Source: Flammeovirgaceae bacterium UBA2786 (lineage in GTDB: Bacteria > Bacteroidota > Bacteroidia > Cytophagales > Cyclobacteriaceae). From it: a stretch of 63,408 nt of DNA. The notes under the pieces are model-generated. The model was not told the origin of the DNA, did no database searches, and worked only from the letters and a program-made list of their open reading frames with translations. The stretch is from the NCBI GenBank assembly GCA_002352225.1, contig DEIA01000064.1, forward strand, positions 2,855 through 66,262, given 5' to 3'. Positions within the stretch are counted from its first letter, which is position 1; each line of letters opens with the position of its first letter. The translations under genes and the position numbers were made by a program. Positions 8,370 to 17,176 of this stretch are shown in pieces.

Positions 8370-9095
8370 TTAGTTATAGCTTTTTATCTCAACCCCCCCA
8401 AACATTACGAAGCCGGTAATCACTAATTTTTTTCCGGAAGGCGGGCCCTGCGGGGTATTGCGTTTGTCATCGAACCCACCCAGAATAGCTACAATGTCAG
8501 ATTTGATTTCCCAGTTGGCTGGCACTATTAGCTTAACACCACCAAACATTTGTACCACATCAATAACTACAGTGCCTTGTATATCGGCTTGTGTAAGATC
8601 TAAATCGGTACCTCCAAAAATGCAGGTAGCATCTCCTCCTTTAAAATTTTTAGAGAAAACTTTCCGCTTTGCACCCCCAAATATGGCCGTAATGTCAAAG
8701 TAATCTTCACCACCTTCATCTAAGGTAACCAGACCATCGCCCGTAAGGGTTTTGCGTGCTTCACGCGAAGGACCCCACAACGCACGGCCTACAATAAAGG
8801 CCCCCACTACAATTATTCCAACCGGAAATGCGTAGCGGTCTACATCGTACGGAAAGCCTGGAATGTCATCGATCATAAAAAAAGTACCGATCAGAATCAA
8901 CACTAACCACCCAATGCCTTCAAATTTTTTGCTAACCCCAAGCACCAAACCAATAGCAATTAGTAAGGTCTTCCATGTAAATAGCCAGTGTGGAAAGTAA
9001 AGAAAGTCCATCCTGTCTAATAACAAGATGCTTCCTATGGCCAGTATCAGGCCGCCCGCCCAAATGCTACCGCTAATTTTTTTTGTGTTACTCAT
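8370..9095 (-). CDS. LiaF-like membrane protein (cell-envelope stress family)
   Basis: The 241-residue product has four hydrophobic helices in its first ~110 residues (LiaI/LiaF-type transmembrane region). A C-terminal beta-helix-like domain follows, with repeated FGGAKRKVFSKNFKGG, IFGGTDLDLTQADI, MFGGVKLIVP and ILGGFDDKR segments. These GG-containing rungs are typical of the C-terminal domain of LiaF / cell-wall-active antibiotic response proteins. In Bacillus LiaF inhibits an envelope-stress sensor, but in Bacteroidota the family usually lacks that partner and its role is undefined. It is transcribed divergently from rnhA, with three spaced GAAACCGG boxes in the shared upstream region. Confidence 0.8.
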   Translation of the reverse strand: MSNTKKISGSIWAGGLILAIGSILLLDRMDFLYFPHWLFTWKTLLIAIGLVLGVSKKFEGIGWLVLILIGTFFMIDDIPGFPYDVDRYAFPVGIIVVGAFIVGRALWGPSREARKTLTGDGLVTLDEGGEDYFDITAIFGGAKRKVFSKNFKGGDATCIFGGTDLDLTQADIQGTVVIDVVQMFGGVKLIVPANWEIKSDIVAILGGFDDKRNTPQGPPSGKKLVITGFVMFGGVEIKSYN

Positions 9096-9176
9096 ACTTT
9101 TAATGTTTTATTACACGAAATAACGCAGCACTTGCCTGCTTACTAATTGCCATTAGGTTACCAACAGGTTAAAGTC

Positions 9177-9231
9177 GGTGAAACCGGAGTTTAAGGGGGG
9201 TGAAACCGGAGCATTGGAATAAGGAAACCGG
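9177..9231. repeat. Three GAAACCGG boxes at exact 22-base spacing
   Basis: GAAACCGG occurs at 9180, 9202 and 9224; the first two copies extend to the 13-mer GGTGAAACCGGAG. The period of 22 bases places every copy on the same face of the DNA about two helical turns apart. The array sits in the 185-base region between the divergent LiaF-like and rnhA genes. This pattern suggests a cooperative regulator-binding operator rather than coding sequence; the regulator is unknown. Confidence 0.6.
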
Positions 9232-9268
9232 GTCATTCAAAAAATCATCCAAACAATTTTCAAACTTA

Positions 9269-9276
9269 TATTTTTG
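9269..9276 (+). promoter_or_regulatory. -7 box of rnhA
   Basis: TATTTTTG matches the Bacteroidota TAnnTTTG consensus exactly and ends four bases before the chosen rnhA ATG at 9281, implying a leaderless or near-leaderless transcript. No clear -33 TTTG is present about 20 bases upstream. Confidence 0.55.
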
Positions 9277-9280
9277 CAGC

Positions 9281-9748
9281 ATGATAAGAATATACACAGA
9301 TGGCGCTGCACAAGGTAACCCCGGCCCAGGCGGGTATGGCATTATCCTAAAGTTTAATGGCCACATAAAAGAGCTCAGTGAAGGGTATCGGCTTACTACC
9401 AATAACCGCATGGAACTGCTGGCTGTAATTGTAGCATTGGAGGCTATCAAAAAATTGGGGATGGCCATTACCGTGTATTCAGACTCGAAGTATGTGATTG
9501 ATTCTATTGAAAAAGGCTGGTTGTGGGGTTGGCAAAAAAAGAATTTTGCCAAAAAAGCCAATGCCGATTTATGGCAGCGCTATATTCCTCTACACCACCG
9601 TTTTACTCCCAAGTTTAGCTGGGTAAAAGGACATGCGGGGCATCCGGAAAACGAGCGGTGCGATCAGCTTGCTGTTTCTGCTGCGCTTAGTCATGATTTA
9701 TTAATTGATAACTGGTATGAAGAAAACCGTACCCGGCAAACTGATTGA
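9281..9748 (+). CDS. rnhA: Ribonuclease HI
   Basis: The 155-residue product starts MIRIYTDGAAQGNPGPGGYG, the standard RNase HI opening with the first catalytic Asp. The others are visible as the Glu in NRMELLAV, the Asp in VYSDSKYVIDS and the Asp in ERCDQLAV; the flexible His is in KGHAGHPEN. It cleaves the RNA strand of RNA-DNA hybrids in the cytosol. The open frame extends 27 codons further upstream, but a perfect -7 promoter box lies within that extension and the family starts at this Met, so the ATG at 9281 is chosen. The gene leads a rightward group with the transporter and acyltransferase genes. Confidence 0.96.
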   Translation: MIRIYTDGAAQGNPGPGGYGIILKFNGHIKELSEGYRLTTNNRMELLAVIVALEAIKKLGMAITVYSDSKYVIDSIEKGWLWGWQKKNFAKKANADLWQRYIPLHHRFTPKFSWVKGHAGHPENERCDQLAVSAALSHDLLIDNWYEENRTRQTD

Positions 9749-9764
9749 TTTTAATTCAAACCTG

Positions 9765-9772
9765 TATCTTTA
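9765..9772 (+). promoter_or_regulatory. Possible -7 box before the symporter gene
   Basis: TATCTTTA, one mismatch from TAnnTTTG, lies 17 bases before the preferred TTG start at 9790 and after the rnhA stop. It suggests an internal promoter in the rnhA-transporter-acyltransferase group. No -33 box was assigned. Confidence 0.3.
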
Positions 9773-9789
9773 AATTAAAACCCAAGCCT

Positions 9790-10692
9790 TTGCCCGAAAC
9801 CTCCATTCAGTTTTCCCAAAGCAGTCTTACTGTTTTAAATATTTGCCTTGCCATAATCATGTTTGGGGTTGCCCTGGATATACGGTGGGCCCACTTTACG
9901 CAATTGGTAGATCAAAAAAAAGCGATTGCCACCGGCTTATTTGCACAAGTAATTTTATTGCCTGCATTAACTATACTTTTAATTTCAGTTCTGCCCATTT
10001 CCACAGGTATGGCCTTAGGGTTGTTGCTAGTGGCTTGCTGCCCTGGAGGGAATGTATCGAATTTCTTTACTCAACTTGCGCAGGGGCATGTAGCACTATC
10101 CGTAACGCTTACAGCATTTTCATCGCTAAGCGCATTTTTTATTACACCCCTTAGTTTTTTTCTGTGGGGATCTGTACTACCCTCACTTTCGTCCGAAATA
10201 AAATCATTCGAAATTGATTTGCTTTCTCTACTAATCAGCATGGTGGCAATCTTACTAATTCCATTGGTTGTAGGTATGAGTGTAGCCGCCCACCTGCCCC
10301 GCTTTGCGCAAAAGATTGCCCAACCTGTGCGCATTGCTTCTATGTTTATGTTAGTTGGGTTTATTATTGCGGCCGTACTCAATAATCAAAGTGCTTTTGT
10401 GGAGCACCTTGGCAATGTGTTTTGGATTGTATTGCTTCACAATGGGTTAGCCTTAACCGCAGCTTACTATTTCAGTAAAGCGCTTAAGAATACGGAGGAC
10501 ATTAACCGTACCGTAGCTATTGAAACCGGAATTCAAAACTCGGGCCTCGCATTGATTCTTATTTTTACCTTCTTCAATGGCAATACAGCCATGGCTGTGG
10601 TAGCAGCCTGGTGGGGGGTGTGGCATCTTATTTCAGGACTTACGTTTGCTTCCATTATGCGCAATCGTAAGGTTGTTATTCAATCCACCTGA
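9790..10692 (+). CDS. Bile acid:sodium symporter family transporter
   Basis: This is a roughly 300-residue membrane protein with about nine to ten helices. Family landmarks are MFGVALDIRWAHF near the N-terminus, LLVACCPGGNVSNFFTQLA (the sodium-site crossover) and ETGIQNSGLALILIF (the second crossover). Such proteins import organic anions such as bile acids or pantoate-like compounds with sodium; the substrate here cannot be told. No ATG is available: the longest frame begins at TTG 9745 overlapping the rnhA stop, while the TTG at 9790 follows a -7-like box and gives a better N-terminus. It ends two bases before the next gene, so the two are coupled. Confidence 0.85.
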   Translation: MPETSIQFSQSSLTVLNICLAIIMFGVALDIRWAHFTQLVDQKKAIATGLFAQVILLPALTILLISVLPISTGMALGLLLVACCPGGNVSNFFTQLAQGHVALSVTLTAFSSLSAFFITPLSFFLWGSVLPSLSSEIKSFEIDLLSLLISMVAILLIPLVVGMSVAAHLPRFAQKIAQPVRIASMFMLVGFIIAAVLNNQSAFVEHLGNVFWIVLLHNGLALTAAYYFSKALKNTEDINRTVAIETGIQNSGLALILIFTFFNGNTAMAVVAAWWGVWHLISGLTFASIMRNRKVVIQST

Positions 10693-10694
10693 TC

Positions 10695-11738
10695 GTGATT
10701 CAAAAGTTATTTTACCATTGCATGAAATCGTATTGCCAACTGGCATTGCGTTTTTATTTCCGTAAATGGCAGATCAGAAAGCTGGCCCCTATTCCTGTTG
10801 GTCCGGTAATTTTTGTAGCCAATCATCAGAATGCATTTTTAGATGCGGTAGTTCTAATCTGTAGTTCGAAGCGCAACCCCTGGGCTCTGGCCCGAGCCAA
10901 TGTTTTTAAAAAAAAATGGGCTCGGGTACTTCTAACCTCCATTCAGATGATGCCCGTGTATCGCTTTCGCGATGGATTTGATACGTTGCGCAAAAATGAA
11001 GCTATAATGGATGAGTGTGCGAAGGTGCTAAAGCGCGGAGAATCGGTATTGATATTTGGCGAAGGTAACCACAACGAGCACTACAATTTAAGGCCTCTCC
11101 AAAAAGGTTTCGCACGAATAGCACAGGTAGCTTTACAACAAAACACTTCAGTACAGGTTGTGCCTGTGGGCATTCATTACGAGGCTCATACTTCATTCCG
11201 GTCGCGTGTGTTGGTGAGTTTTGGAGTTCCTATTGCGTTATCAAAAAATTACTTTGATGAAAACTCTGTACAAAAAACCGAAACCTTGTTAAAAGAAGTA
11301 GCGGATAAAATTACTCCTTTAATTCTCTCTATTCCCGAAAGCAATTATGAAGTAACCTGGAAATGCCTTCAGGCAAATCGGCCGTATTTTTCTGACCTCG
11401 TTACTCAGTTACAACACGAGCAACAACTAGTAGATTCATTTCCAACCATACAGCAGTACCAAAAACCACCTTCCACTGGTTTTTTACAAAAAATTATTCG
11501 CTTATACTATTTGATCAATCATGGCCTTGCCCGGGCCGTGGTACATAAAATTACAGGCAAACCAAATCTCGATCCGCAGTTTATTGGTTCGCTAAAATTT
11601 GCCGCAGGTATGGTACTTGTTCCTGTTTTTTCTGTGTTACAGATTTCGATTATAGCGCTGTTGAGCGGGTCGGTATGGATTACCCTTGGCTATGCCATAA
11701 GTCTTCTGTTATGCATCGTTTTTCTTAAACCTCAGTAA
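10695..11738 (+). CDS. Lysophospholipid (1-acylglycerol-3-phosphate) acyltransferase-like protein
   Basis: The 347-residue product begins with GTG and has a PlsC-type domain in its first ~220 residues. The catalytic block reads VANHQNAFLDAV (His-X5-Asp, a spacing common in Bacteroidota paralogues), the acceptor block is IFGEGNHNEHYNLRPLQKGF, and VVPVGIHYE follows. The C-terminal 120 residues hold a lipid-facing extension with two hydrophobic helices near the end. It should transfer acyl groups to a glycerophospholipid or related acceptor at the inner membrane; the exact substrate is unknown. Its stop codon overlaps that of the convergent saccharopine reductase gene. Confidence 0.85.
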   Translation: MIQKLFYHCMKSYCQLALRFYFRKWQIRKLAPIPVGPVIFVANHQNAFLDAVVLICSSKRNPWALARANVFKKKWARVLLTSIQMMPVYRFRDGFDTLRKNEAIMDECAKVLKRGESVLIFGEGNHNEHYNLRPLQKGFARIAQVALQQNTSVQVVPVGIHYEAHTSFRSRVLVSFGVPIALSKNYFDENSVQKTETLLKEVADKITPLILSIPESNYEVTWKCLQANRPYFSDLVTQLQHEQQLVDSFPTIQQYQKPPSTGFLQKIIRLYYLINHGLARAVVHKITGKPNLDPQFIGSLKFAAGMVLVPVFSVLQISIIALLSGSVWITLGYAISLLLCIVFLKPQ

Positions 11739-13069
11739 TTCACTTCCTGCTCCTGCAAGGCAATACCATTTAAACTTAACTCTGCCAGTATAGGCGCATA
11801 AAATTCGAACGTAACCGGAATAACAACACCAACCGCTCTAAAGGTATTCTGTAAAAGCAATTTAGCTGCAATGCCCAGTGGCAACCCAACAGTTTTGGCC
11901 ATTGCCGTTTGTACTTCATCGCTTCCTGTGGAGGTAAGATAGGCCTCAATACATTTTTGTTTGCCCGCCTGTGTATACCGGAACCTATGCCACATCACAA
12001 TAAAATCTTTATCGCCCGGCACAAGTTTCCAGCGTTTATTTAAGATATGTTCAAGTATGCGGGCCGGGCTTCCCGCCTCTAATCCAATTAATTCGTCCGA
12101 AAACAAGCCACTCCAGGTAAGTCGTTTTATTTCTTCTCCATCAATCTTTATATTAAAAAGACTACTGATTATTTCTTCTGCAGATTTACCGGCAGGCAAA
12201 AATGATTGTATGAACTGGCGGTGTGTCATACCCTCACTATCTTCCATAATAAAACTATCATCGCAACAGCCCAATTGTACCAACACATTCCAGGCACTGC
12301 AATAACCCTGGTTGCGTAACGTACCTCTGATCATAGTTTGAATATTATCCAGCCGATACGTTTCCAAATATTTTAATGAGTCGCGGTTGGCATACCCTTC
12401 GTATGCGCCAAGGCCCGGTACCACAATAGGTGTAGTACGCGTAAACAATTGTTGATACGGTATGTACCTGTATTTACCTTCCTGCAAAAATCTGGCTGTA
12501 CTTTGTCCTGCCATAACCACATTGCGCGGGTTCCAGGTAAATTTATATCGCCATGGATTTTGCGGATCTGTTTCCGGAGCAATCAATCCACCGGTAAACG
12601 ATTCGAACGATGTGATCTCTGCCCCTGTGGTTTTTATTCTATCTATTACCTGCATGGCACTCATATGATCAATGCCCGGATCAAGACCACACTCGTTCAA
12701 AAACAGCAAACCCTGTTGTTTGGCTTCGGCATCAAATTGTTTCATCTCTTCCGAAACATAACTGGCCGTTATCAAATGCTTGCGGTGCTTTAAACAGAGT
12801 TCGGCCGCCTTAGGATGTAAATGTGCGGGTAGTAAGGAAATCACCACGTCAGCTGTTGCTATAATTGAAGCACTTGCTTCGGTATCGTCAATTGAAAAAA
12901 TTATAGCCTCGCCATGCGGATGATTCCCTACGTGTGCTTGTGCGTGCTTAAGTACCACATCGCCAACTGTTATTTTCCAGCCAAATTGTACAGCCTGTTG
13001 TAATAGGTAGGTAATTAATGCAGCCGATGAACGACCGGCCCCTAAAACCAGAATATTTTTATTCAGCAT
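11732..13069 (-). CDS. Saccharopine dehydrogenase family protein (glutamate-forming type)
   Basis: The 445-residue product begins with a Rossmann motif (LVLGAGRSSAAL) and contains LNECGLDPGIDHMSAM and FTGGLIAPETDPQNPWRYK, conserved in the NADP/L-glutamate-forming saccharopine reductase group (LYS9 and the C-terminal half of AASS). The reaction is the interconversion of saccharopine with glutamate and aminoadipate semialdehyde in lysine metabolism, although some members act on other carboxyalkyl amino acids. No lysine-ketoglutarate reductase partner lies alongside. The length is typical. The gene is convergent with the acyltransferase gene and divergent from cdd. Confidence 0.88.
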   Translation of the reverse strand: MLNKNILVLGAGRSSAALITYLLQQAVQFGWKITVGDVVLKHAQAHVGNHPHGEAIIFSIDDTEASASIIATADVVISLLPAHLHPKAAELCLKHRKHLITASYVSEEMKQFDAEAKQQGLLFLNECGLDPGIDHMSAMQVIDRIKTTGAEITSFESFTGGLIAPETDPQNPWRYKFTWNPRNVVMAGQSTARFLQEGKYRYIPYQQLFTRTTPIVVPGLGAYEGYANRDSLKYLETYRLDNIQTMIRGTLRNQGYCSAWNVLVQLGCCDDSFIMEDSEGMTHRQFIQSFLPAGKSAEEIISSLFNIKIDGEEIKRLTWSGLFSDELIGLEAGSPARILEHILNKRWKLVPGDKDFIVMWHRFRYTQAGKQKCIEAYLTSTGSDEVQTAMAKTVGLPLGIAAKLLLQNTFRAVGVVIPVTFEFYAPILAELSLNGIALQEQEVNY

Positions 13070-13170
13070 AGTAATTTTGAAAGAACCGCCAATTTAATGG
13101 AAATTGCAGGTAATATTTCGTTGACAATGCAAGGTTTGCTATATTTCTACGCTATCAAAACGAAACTGAT

Positions 13171-13641
13171 ATGAAGGGCATCGAAACTTTTAAGAATCTG
13201 GAAGAGCTGGATAATGAATCGAAATACCTGGTGCATAAGGCCAAAGAAGCAACTCACCATGCCTATGCACCCTATTCAAAATTTCATGTAGGCGCAGCAT
13301 TAATGCTGGAAGATGGTACAGTAATAACCGGCTCTAATCAGGAAAATGCTTCGTACCCGCTTTGTATGTGTGCCGAACGCGTAGCCTTGTATGCCGCAGT
13401 TTCGCTGCACGAAGGAAAGCGCATTACTAAAATGGCGGTGGTTGCCCACAAAAAAAATCATAAAGAGCTTTCGGCTGCAGCCTCGTGCGGAGCTTGCCGT
13501 CAGGTAATGGCAGAGTTTGAAGAGCGTCAAAACAAACCGTTTGAAGTTATTCTGCACCATACCGACAACCAATGGATTAAATGTGCTTCGGCCAGTTTAT
13601 TATTACCATTTGCTTTTACCAGCGAAAATCTGAACCCGTAA
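13171..13641 (+). CDS. cdd: Cytidine deaminase
   Basis: The 156-residue product has the zinc-site motifs CAERVALYAA (Cys-Ala-Glu, with the catalytic Glu) and SCGACRQVMAEF (Cys-X2-Cys), and YAPYSKFHVGAAL and GSNQENASYPL for the substrate. It hydrolyses cytidine and deoxycytidine to the uridines in pyrimidine salvage and is the homotetrameric short type. Upstream, TATATTTC about 20 bases before the ATG is a one-mismatch -7 box. The siaC-like gene starts 14 bases after its stop, so this enzyme leads a transcript that continues into the SiaC-ABC cluster. Confidence 0.95.
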   Translation: MKGIETFKNLEELDNESKYLVHKAKEATHHAYAPYSKFHVGAALMLEDGTVITGSNQENASYPLCMCAERVALYAAVSLHEGKRITKMAVVAHKKNHKELSAAASCGACRQVMAEFEERQNKPFEVILHHTDNQWIKCASASLLLPFAFTSENLNP

Positions 13642-13655
13642 ACCCACTTCTACCT

Positions 13656-14018
13656 GTGCAAAAATTAGAAATTAATTCAACCGATCTAACACCTTCTGTG
13701 TTGCTTGATGCTGATAACCGAATTTTTAAGTTTGAGGGGCGTTCGGTATCCGATAACCCGAAGGATTTTTTTAAACCCATACATGCATGGTTTAAAGAAT
13801 ATAGTAAAAAGCCAAATGCAGTTACCGTTATTGTGGCCCGTTTTGAATACATCGACACCGCTACACAACGAGAGTTGCTGGATATCATAAAAACGTTAGA
13901 AGGGTTACCAGACGTTAAAATAGTATGGCAGTTTCTGGAGGATGATGAAGATATGGAAGAGTGCGGGCAGGAACTGGTTCAATTAACATCTGTACCTTTT
14001 GAGTTTCAGGCGTATTGA
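13656..14018 (+). CDS. SiaC-family (DUF1987) regulatory phosphoprotein
   Basis: Started at GTG 13656 the product has 120 residues, close to the usual SiaC length; the longer frame runs back inside cdd and is rejected. It matches the family through TPSVLLDADNRIFKFEGRS at the N-terminus and FEYIDTATQRELLDI in the middle. In Pseudomonas aeruginosa SiaC is phosphorylated on a threonine at about position 68 by the kinase SiaB, dephosphorylated by SiaA, and then controls a diguanylate cyclase. Here Thr68 and Thr70 (IDTAT) fall at that place. No SiaA, SiaB or SiaD is in the window; instead a large ABC transporter with a cytosolic regulatory region follows after 33 bases. Regulation of that transporter by SiaC is inferred. 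Confidence 0.82.
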   Translation: MQKLEINSTDLTPSVLLDADNRIFKFEGRSVSDNPKDFFKPIHAWFKEYSKKPNAVTVIVARFEYIDTATQRELLDIIKTLEGLPDVKIVWQFLEDDEDMEECGQELVQLTSVPFEFQAY

Positions 14019-14051
14019 TTTAATTGCCTGGTAAACCTGTAGCCTTTCCCT

Positions 14052-17000
14052 ATGAGTGAAGAAATTCTCAAAGCCCTCACCCAACTATTTGCCATTATTA
14101 CCAAACAAGATGGCGGGGTTTCAGAGAATGAACGCCAGTTTGTAATTGATTTCTTCCAACAGGAGCTTGAAAAATCGGCCATTGCTGGCTATCTCGAATT
14201 GTACGACAGTATGTCGGGCTATACGGAGCAACAAGCTCCCCACATAGACGACAAGACCAATAAGCTAACCTCTGTAAAGGATTCGATAAAAACACTGGCG
14301 ATCTGCAAAAAAATTAACAAGACACTAACTCAAAAACAAAAAATAATTGTTTTGAATAAAATTCTTGAGTTGGTTGGATCGGATAAGCATTTTACACCCC
14401 AACGCATGGAAATTGTAAACACAGTATCTACTGTGTTTAACATTGTACCGTACGAATATAAGCTGATCGAAAACTTTGCTGTTTCAGCAGATGCAACTAC
14501 CCTCAATTTTAAAGATATTCTGATTGCCGATGAAGGCACAAAAAAACTTGCCCCCTTACAAAAGCATATTCACACCCATGTACACGGCCATCTTGTCTTC
14601 CTTCGGGTAAGCAGTGTGGGTATGTACTTTGTAAAATACCTGGGTACCGACTCTAACGTGCTGAATGGATTTACCATGAAGCCCGGAAGAATCTATCTTT
14701 TTTCGCAAGGCAGCACCGTTAAAACACCTGATGGAAGCGCACTTTATTACAGTGATTTGGTGGCTGATTTTAATGAAGAAGTGCAGGCCGCACGGCTTTC
14801 CTTCTCTGCAAACGTTGAAGAGTACAAATTCAGCAATGGTACAGTGGGTATTCACCATGTAAAAATTTTGGAAGGCCCCGGCAAACTAATTGGAATTATG
14901 GGAGCCAGTGGTGCCGGTAAAACCACTTTACTGAATATTATGGCCGGCCTGGAAAAACCCAGCAAAGGCCAAATCAAAATAAATGGTTTTGACATTCATA
15001 CCGAGAAACGAAAAGTAGAAGGCGTAATTGGTTATGTATCGCAAGATGATTTATTGATTGAAGAATTAACGGTTTATCAAAATCTGTATTACAATGCCAG
15101 GCTTTGCTTTGCCAACCTGAACGAAATAGAAATTGATTTCAGGGTAATGAAAGTACTGGAAGATCTGGGCCTTGATCAGCGCAAAGATCTGAAGGTAGGT
15201 AGTGTACTGGATAAAAAAATAAGTGGCGGTCAGCGTAAGCGATTAAATATTGCCCTTGAGCTGTTGCGCCAACCTGCTGTTTTGTTTTTAGATGAGCCCA
15301 CCTCTGGTTTATCTTCCCGCGATTCAGAAAATGTAATAGACCTTCTCAAAGAACTATCTCTAAAAGGCAAACTTATCTTTGTCGTAATTCACCAACCCTC
15401 GTCTGACATTTACAAGATGTTTGACAAGATGTTAATTATGGATACCGGTGGCTATCCGGCCTTTTATGGAAACCCGGTAGAAGCTGTTACGTATTTTAAA
15501 AGAGCCACCCATCAGGTAGATAGCAACCGCGGCCAATGCGAAGTGTGTGGCAACGTAAACCCAGAACAGATATTTAATATTATAGAGGCCAAGGTTGTAG
15601 ATGAATACGGGCAACCTACCATCAAACGCAAGATTACTCCTGCACAATGGTACGAAATGTATAGCCAGATGTCTCGCCAGGGGAAGTTGGAAGAGGTAAA
15701 AGAAATTCCGCCCCGCAATCTCCACCTGCCTTCGCGTATCCGTCAAACCTTCATATTTGCTACACGCGATTTTCTGGCCAAGCTCAGTAACCGGCAGTAC
15801 TTGCTTATCAATTTGCTGGAAGCTCCCCTGCTGGCCATGTTACTCGCCTTTGTAATTCGTTATCGCAGTGCGCCCGATGGTTCATCATATCTGTTTCGGT
15901 ATAATGAAAATTTTCCGGCCTTTATGTTAATGGCAATCATTGTAGCCTTGTTTATGGGGTTAACTGTAAGTGCCGAAGAAATAATTCGCGATAGAAAAAT
16001 TTTAAAACGTGAATCTTTTCTAAACCTGAGTTGGAGTAGTTACCTGTTTTCGAAGGTGGGCATTCTGTTTTTACTATCCGCTGTTCAAACCCTTGCGTTT
16101 ATCATAATCGGTAACTGGATACTGGAAATACAGGGTATGACGTGGGCCTTCTGGTTGATTTTGTTTACCACGGCCTGCTTTGCCAATGTAATTGGGCTTA
16201 ATATTTCATCGGCTTTTAACTCGGCCGTAACCGTTTATGTGCTTATTCCTTTGCTTCTCATCCCTCAAATGATTTTAAGTGGTTTGTTGTTTGACTTTGA
16301 TAAACTCAATCATCTTATAAGCACAAGAGGCAAAGTGCCCATGGTAGCAGATTTAATGACATCGCGGTGGGCATATGAAGCAATGGCTGTGCATCAGTTT
16401 AAAAACAACGAATTTGAAAAAGCCTATTTTAATTATGAACGGGCAGAAGCCGTTGCCGATTATAAAGCTGCTTATCTGGCCGATGAATTAATAACCCGCA
16501 ATCAATATCTGCTCGATTTACCTGAAACCCCTTCGGATACCGCTAAAGCCAAACGCAGCAGACACATTCTGTTTACCGAACTGCGTAACGAACCCTATCG
16601 CGAAGGAATTGAAAACCTTGATCTGGAAGCAGTGTTTACGCCAGCAGGATATTCAAAAACTACTGGCGAGCAAATTGAAGCATACCTGAGCCGGTATAAA
16701 AAATATTATCAGAAAGAGTATAACCACTATGCCGGGCTGATTGAAAAGAAGATGGCATTTTATGAACAGCAAGGCATTAACATTCAGCAGGAAAAGAATA
16801 AATATTACAACGAAAGTCTGGCCGATCTGGTGCGCAATGTTACCACAAAAGAACGCATTAGCGAATATCAGGACGCCTTAATTCAGAATATTAACCCTGT
16901 GTTTCAGTCCCCCAACCCAAGCCACCGGTTAGATTACCGCGCCCCGTTTTTTATAGCAGAGAAAAACCTTGCCGGATGGCCTGTAAGTACCTATTTCTTT

Positions 17001-17114
17001 AATCTATTAATGATTTGGGGTATGTCTTCTGTTTTCTTCGTTGCCTTGTATTTTCAATGGCTTCGTAAATTTGTAGGCTTGTTCGGTAAAATTAATCTTA
17101 CATTGAAGAAATAA
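14052..17114 (+). CDS. ABCG-type ABC transporter with TerB-like and FHA-like N-terminal regions
   Basis: This 1020-residue fusion has, in order: a TerB-like acidic helical region (about 1-140); a small beta-rich FHA-like segment ending in YYSDLVADF (about 160-235); an ATPase with Walker A GASGAGKTTLL (near 284), signature SGGQRKRLN (near 391) and Walker B LFLDEPTSG (near 410); a linker with CEVCGNVNPEQIF (Cys pair at 496 and 499); and an ABC-2 permease (helices from about 583). A charged, helical insertion of some 230 residues (about 745-975) separates the last helix from the rest and should be outside the inner membrane. The ATPase-permease order is that of ABCG half-transporters, so it probably works as a homodimer. 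The substrate is unknown. The upstream SiaC gene suggests post-translational control. Confidence 0.88.
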   Translation: MSEEILKALTQLFAIITKQDGGVSENERQFVIDFFQQELEKSAIAGYLELYDSMSGYTEQQAPHIDDKTNKLTSVKDSIKTLAICKKINKTLTQKQKIIVLNKILELVGSDKHFTPQRMEIVNTVSTVFNIVPYEYKLIENFAVSADATTLNFKDILIADEGTKKLAPLQKHIHTHVHGHLVFLRVSSVGMYFVKYLGTDSNVLNGFTMKPGRIYLFSQGSTVKTPDGSALYYSDLVADFNEEVQAARLSFSANVEEYKFSNGTVGIHHVKILEGPGKLIGIMGASGAGKTTLLNIMAGLEKPSKGQIKINGFDIHTEKRKVEGVIGYVSQDDLLIEELTVYQNLYYNARLCFANLNEIEIDFRVMKVLEDLGLDQRKDLKVGSVLDKKISGGQRKRLNIALELLRQPAVLFLDEPTSGLSSRDSENVIDLLKELSLKGKLIFVVIHQPSSDIYKMFDKMLIMDTGGYPAFYGNPVEAVTYFKRATHQVDSNRGQCEVCGNVNPEQIFNIIEAKVVDEYGQPTIKRKITPAQWYEMYSQMSRQGKLEEVKEIPPRNLHLPSRIRQTFIFATRDFLAKLSNRQYLLINLLEAPLLAMLLAFVIRYRSAPDGSSYLFRYNENFPAFMLMAIIVALFMGLTVSAEEIIRDRKILKRESFLNLSWSSYLFSKVGILFLLSAVQTLAFIIIGNWILEIQGMTWAFWLILFTTACFANVIGLNISSAFNSAVTVYVLIPLLLIPQMILSGLLFDFDKLNHLISTRGKVPMVADLMTSRWAYEAMAVHQFKNNEFEKAYFNYERAEAVADYKAAYLADELITRNQYLLDLPETPSDTAKAKRSRHILFTELRNEPYREGIENLDLEAVFTPAGYSKTTGEQIEAYLSRYKKYYQKEYNHYAGLIEKKMAFYEQQGINIQQEKNKYYNESLADLVRNVTTKERISEYQDALIQNINPVFQSPNPSHRLDYRAPFFIAEKNLAGWPVSTYFFNLLMIWGMSSVFFVALYFQWLRKFVGLFGKINLTLKK

Positions 17115-17128
17115 GGTCATTTTAAGCA

Positions 17129-17159
17129 TTTGCCCGGCCGGGCCTAATGCTTATTTTTG
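17129..17159 (+). promoter_or_regulatory. Complete Bacteroidota promoter of the lipoprotein pair
   Basis: TTTG at 17129-17132 and TATTTTTG at 17152-17159 are separated by 19 bases, an exact match to the Bacteroidota primary-sigma promoter. It lies between the ABC transporter stop and the lipoprotein start at 17177 and inside the longer version of that frame, which supports the downstream start and shows that the lipoprotein pair can be expressed independently of the transporter. Confidence 0.75.
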
Positions 17160-17176
17160 CAGTCAATCCTTACCAT

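Noticed and set aside
13581..13655. Longer start of the SiaC-like protein inside cdd
   Set aside because: The 25 extra residues come from an alternative frame of cdd and do not match the family; GTG at 13656 gives the usual length.
14052..17114. Tellurite-resistance function suggested by the TerB-like region
   Set aside because: TerB-like folds are widespread regulatory modules; no other ter gene is present.
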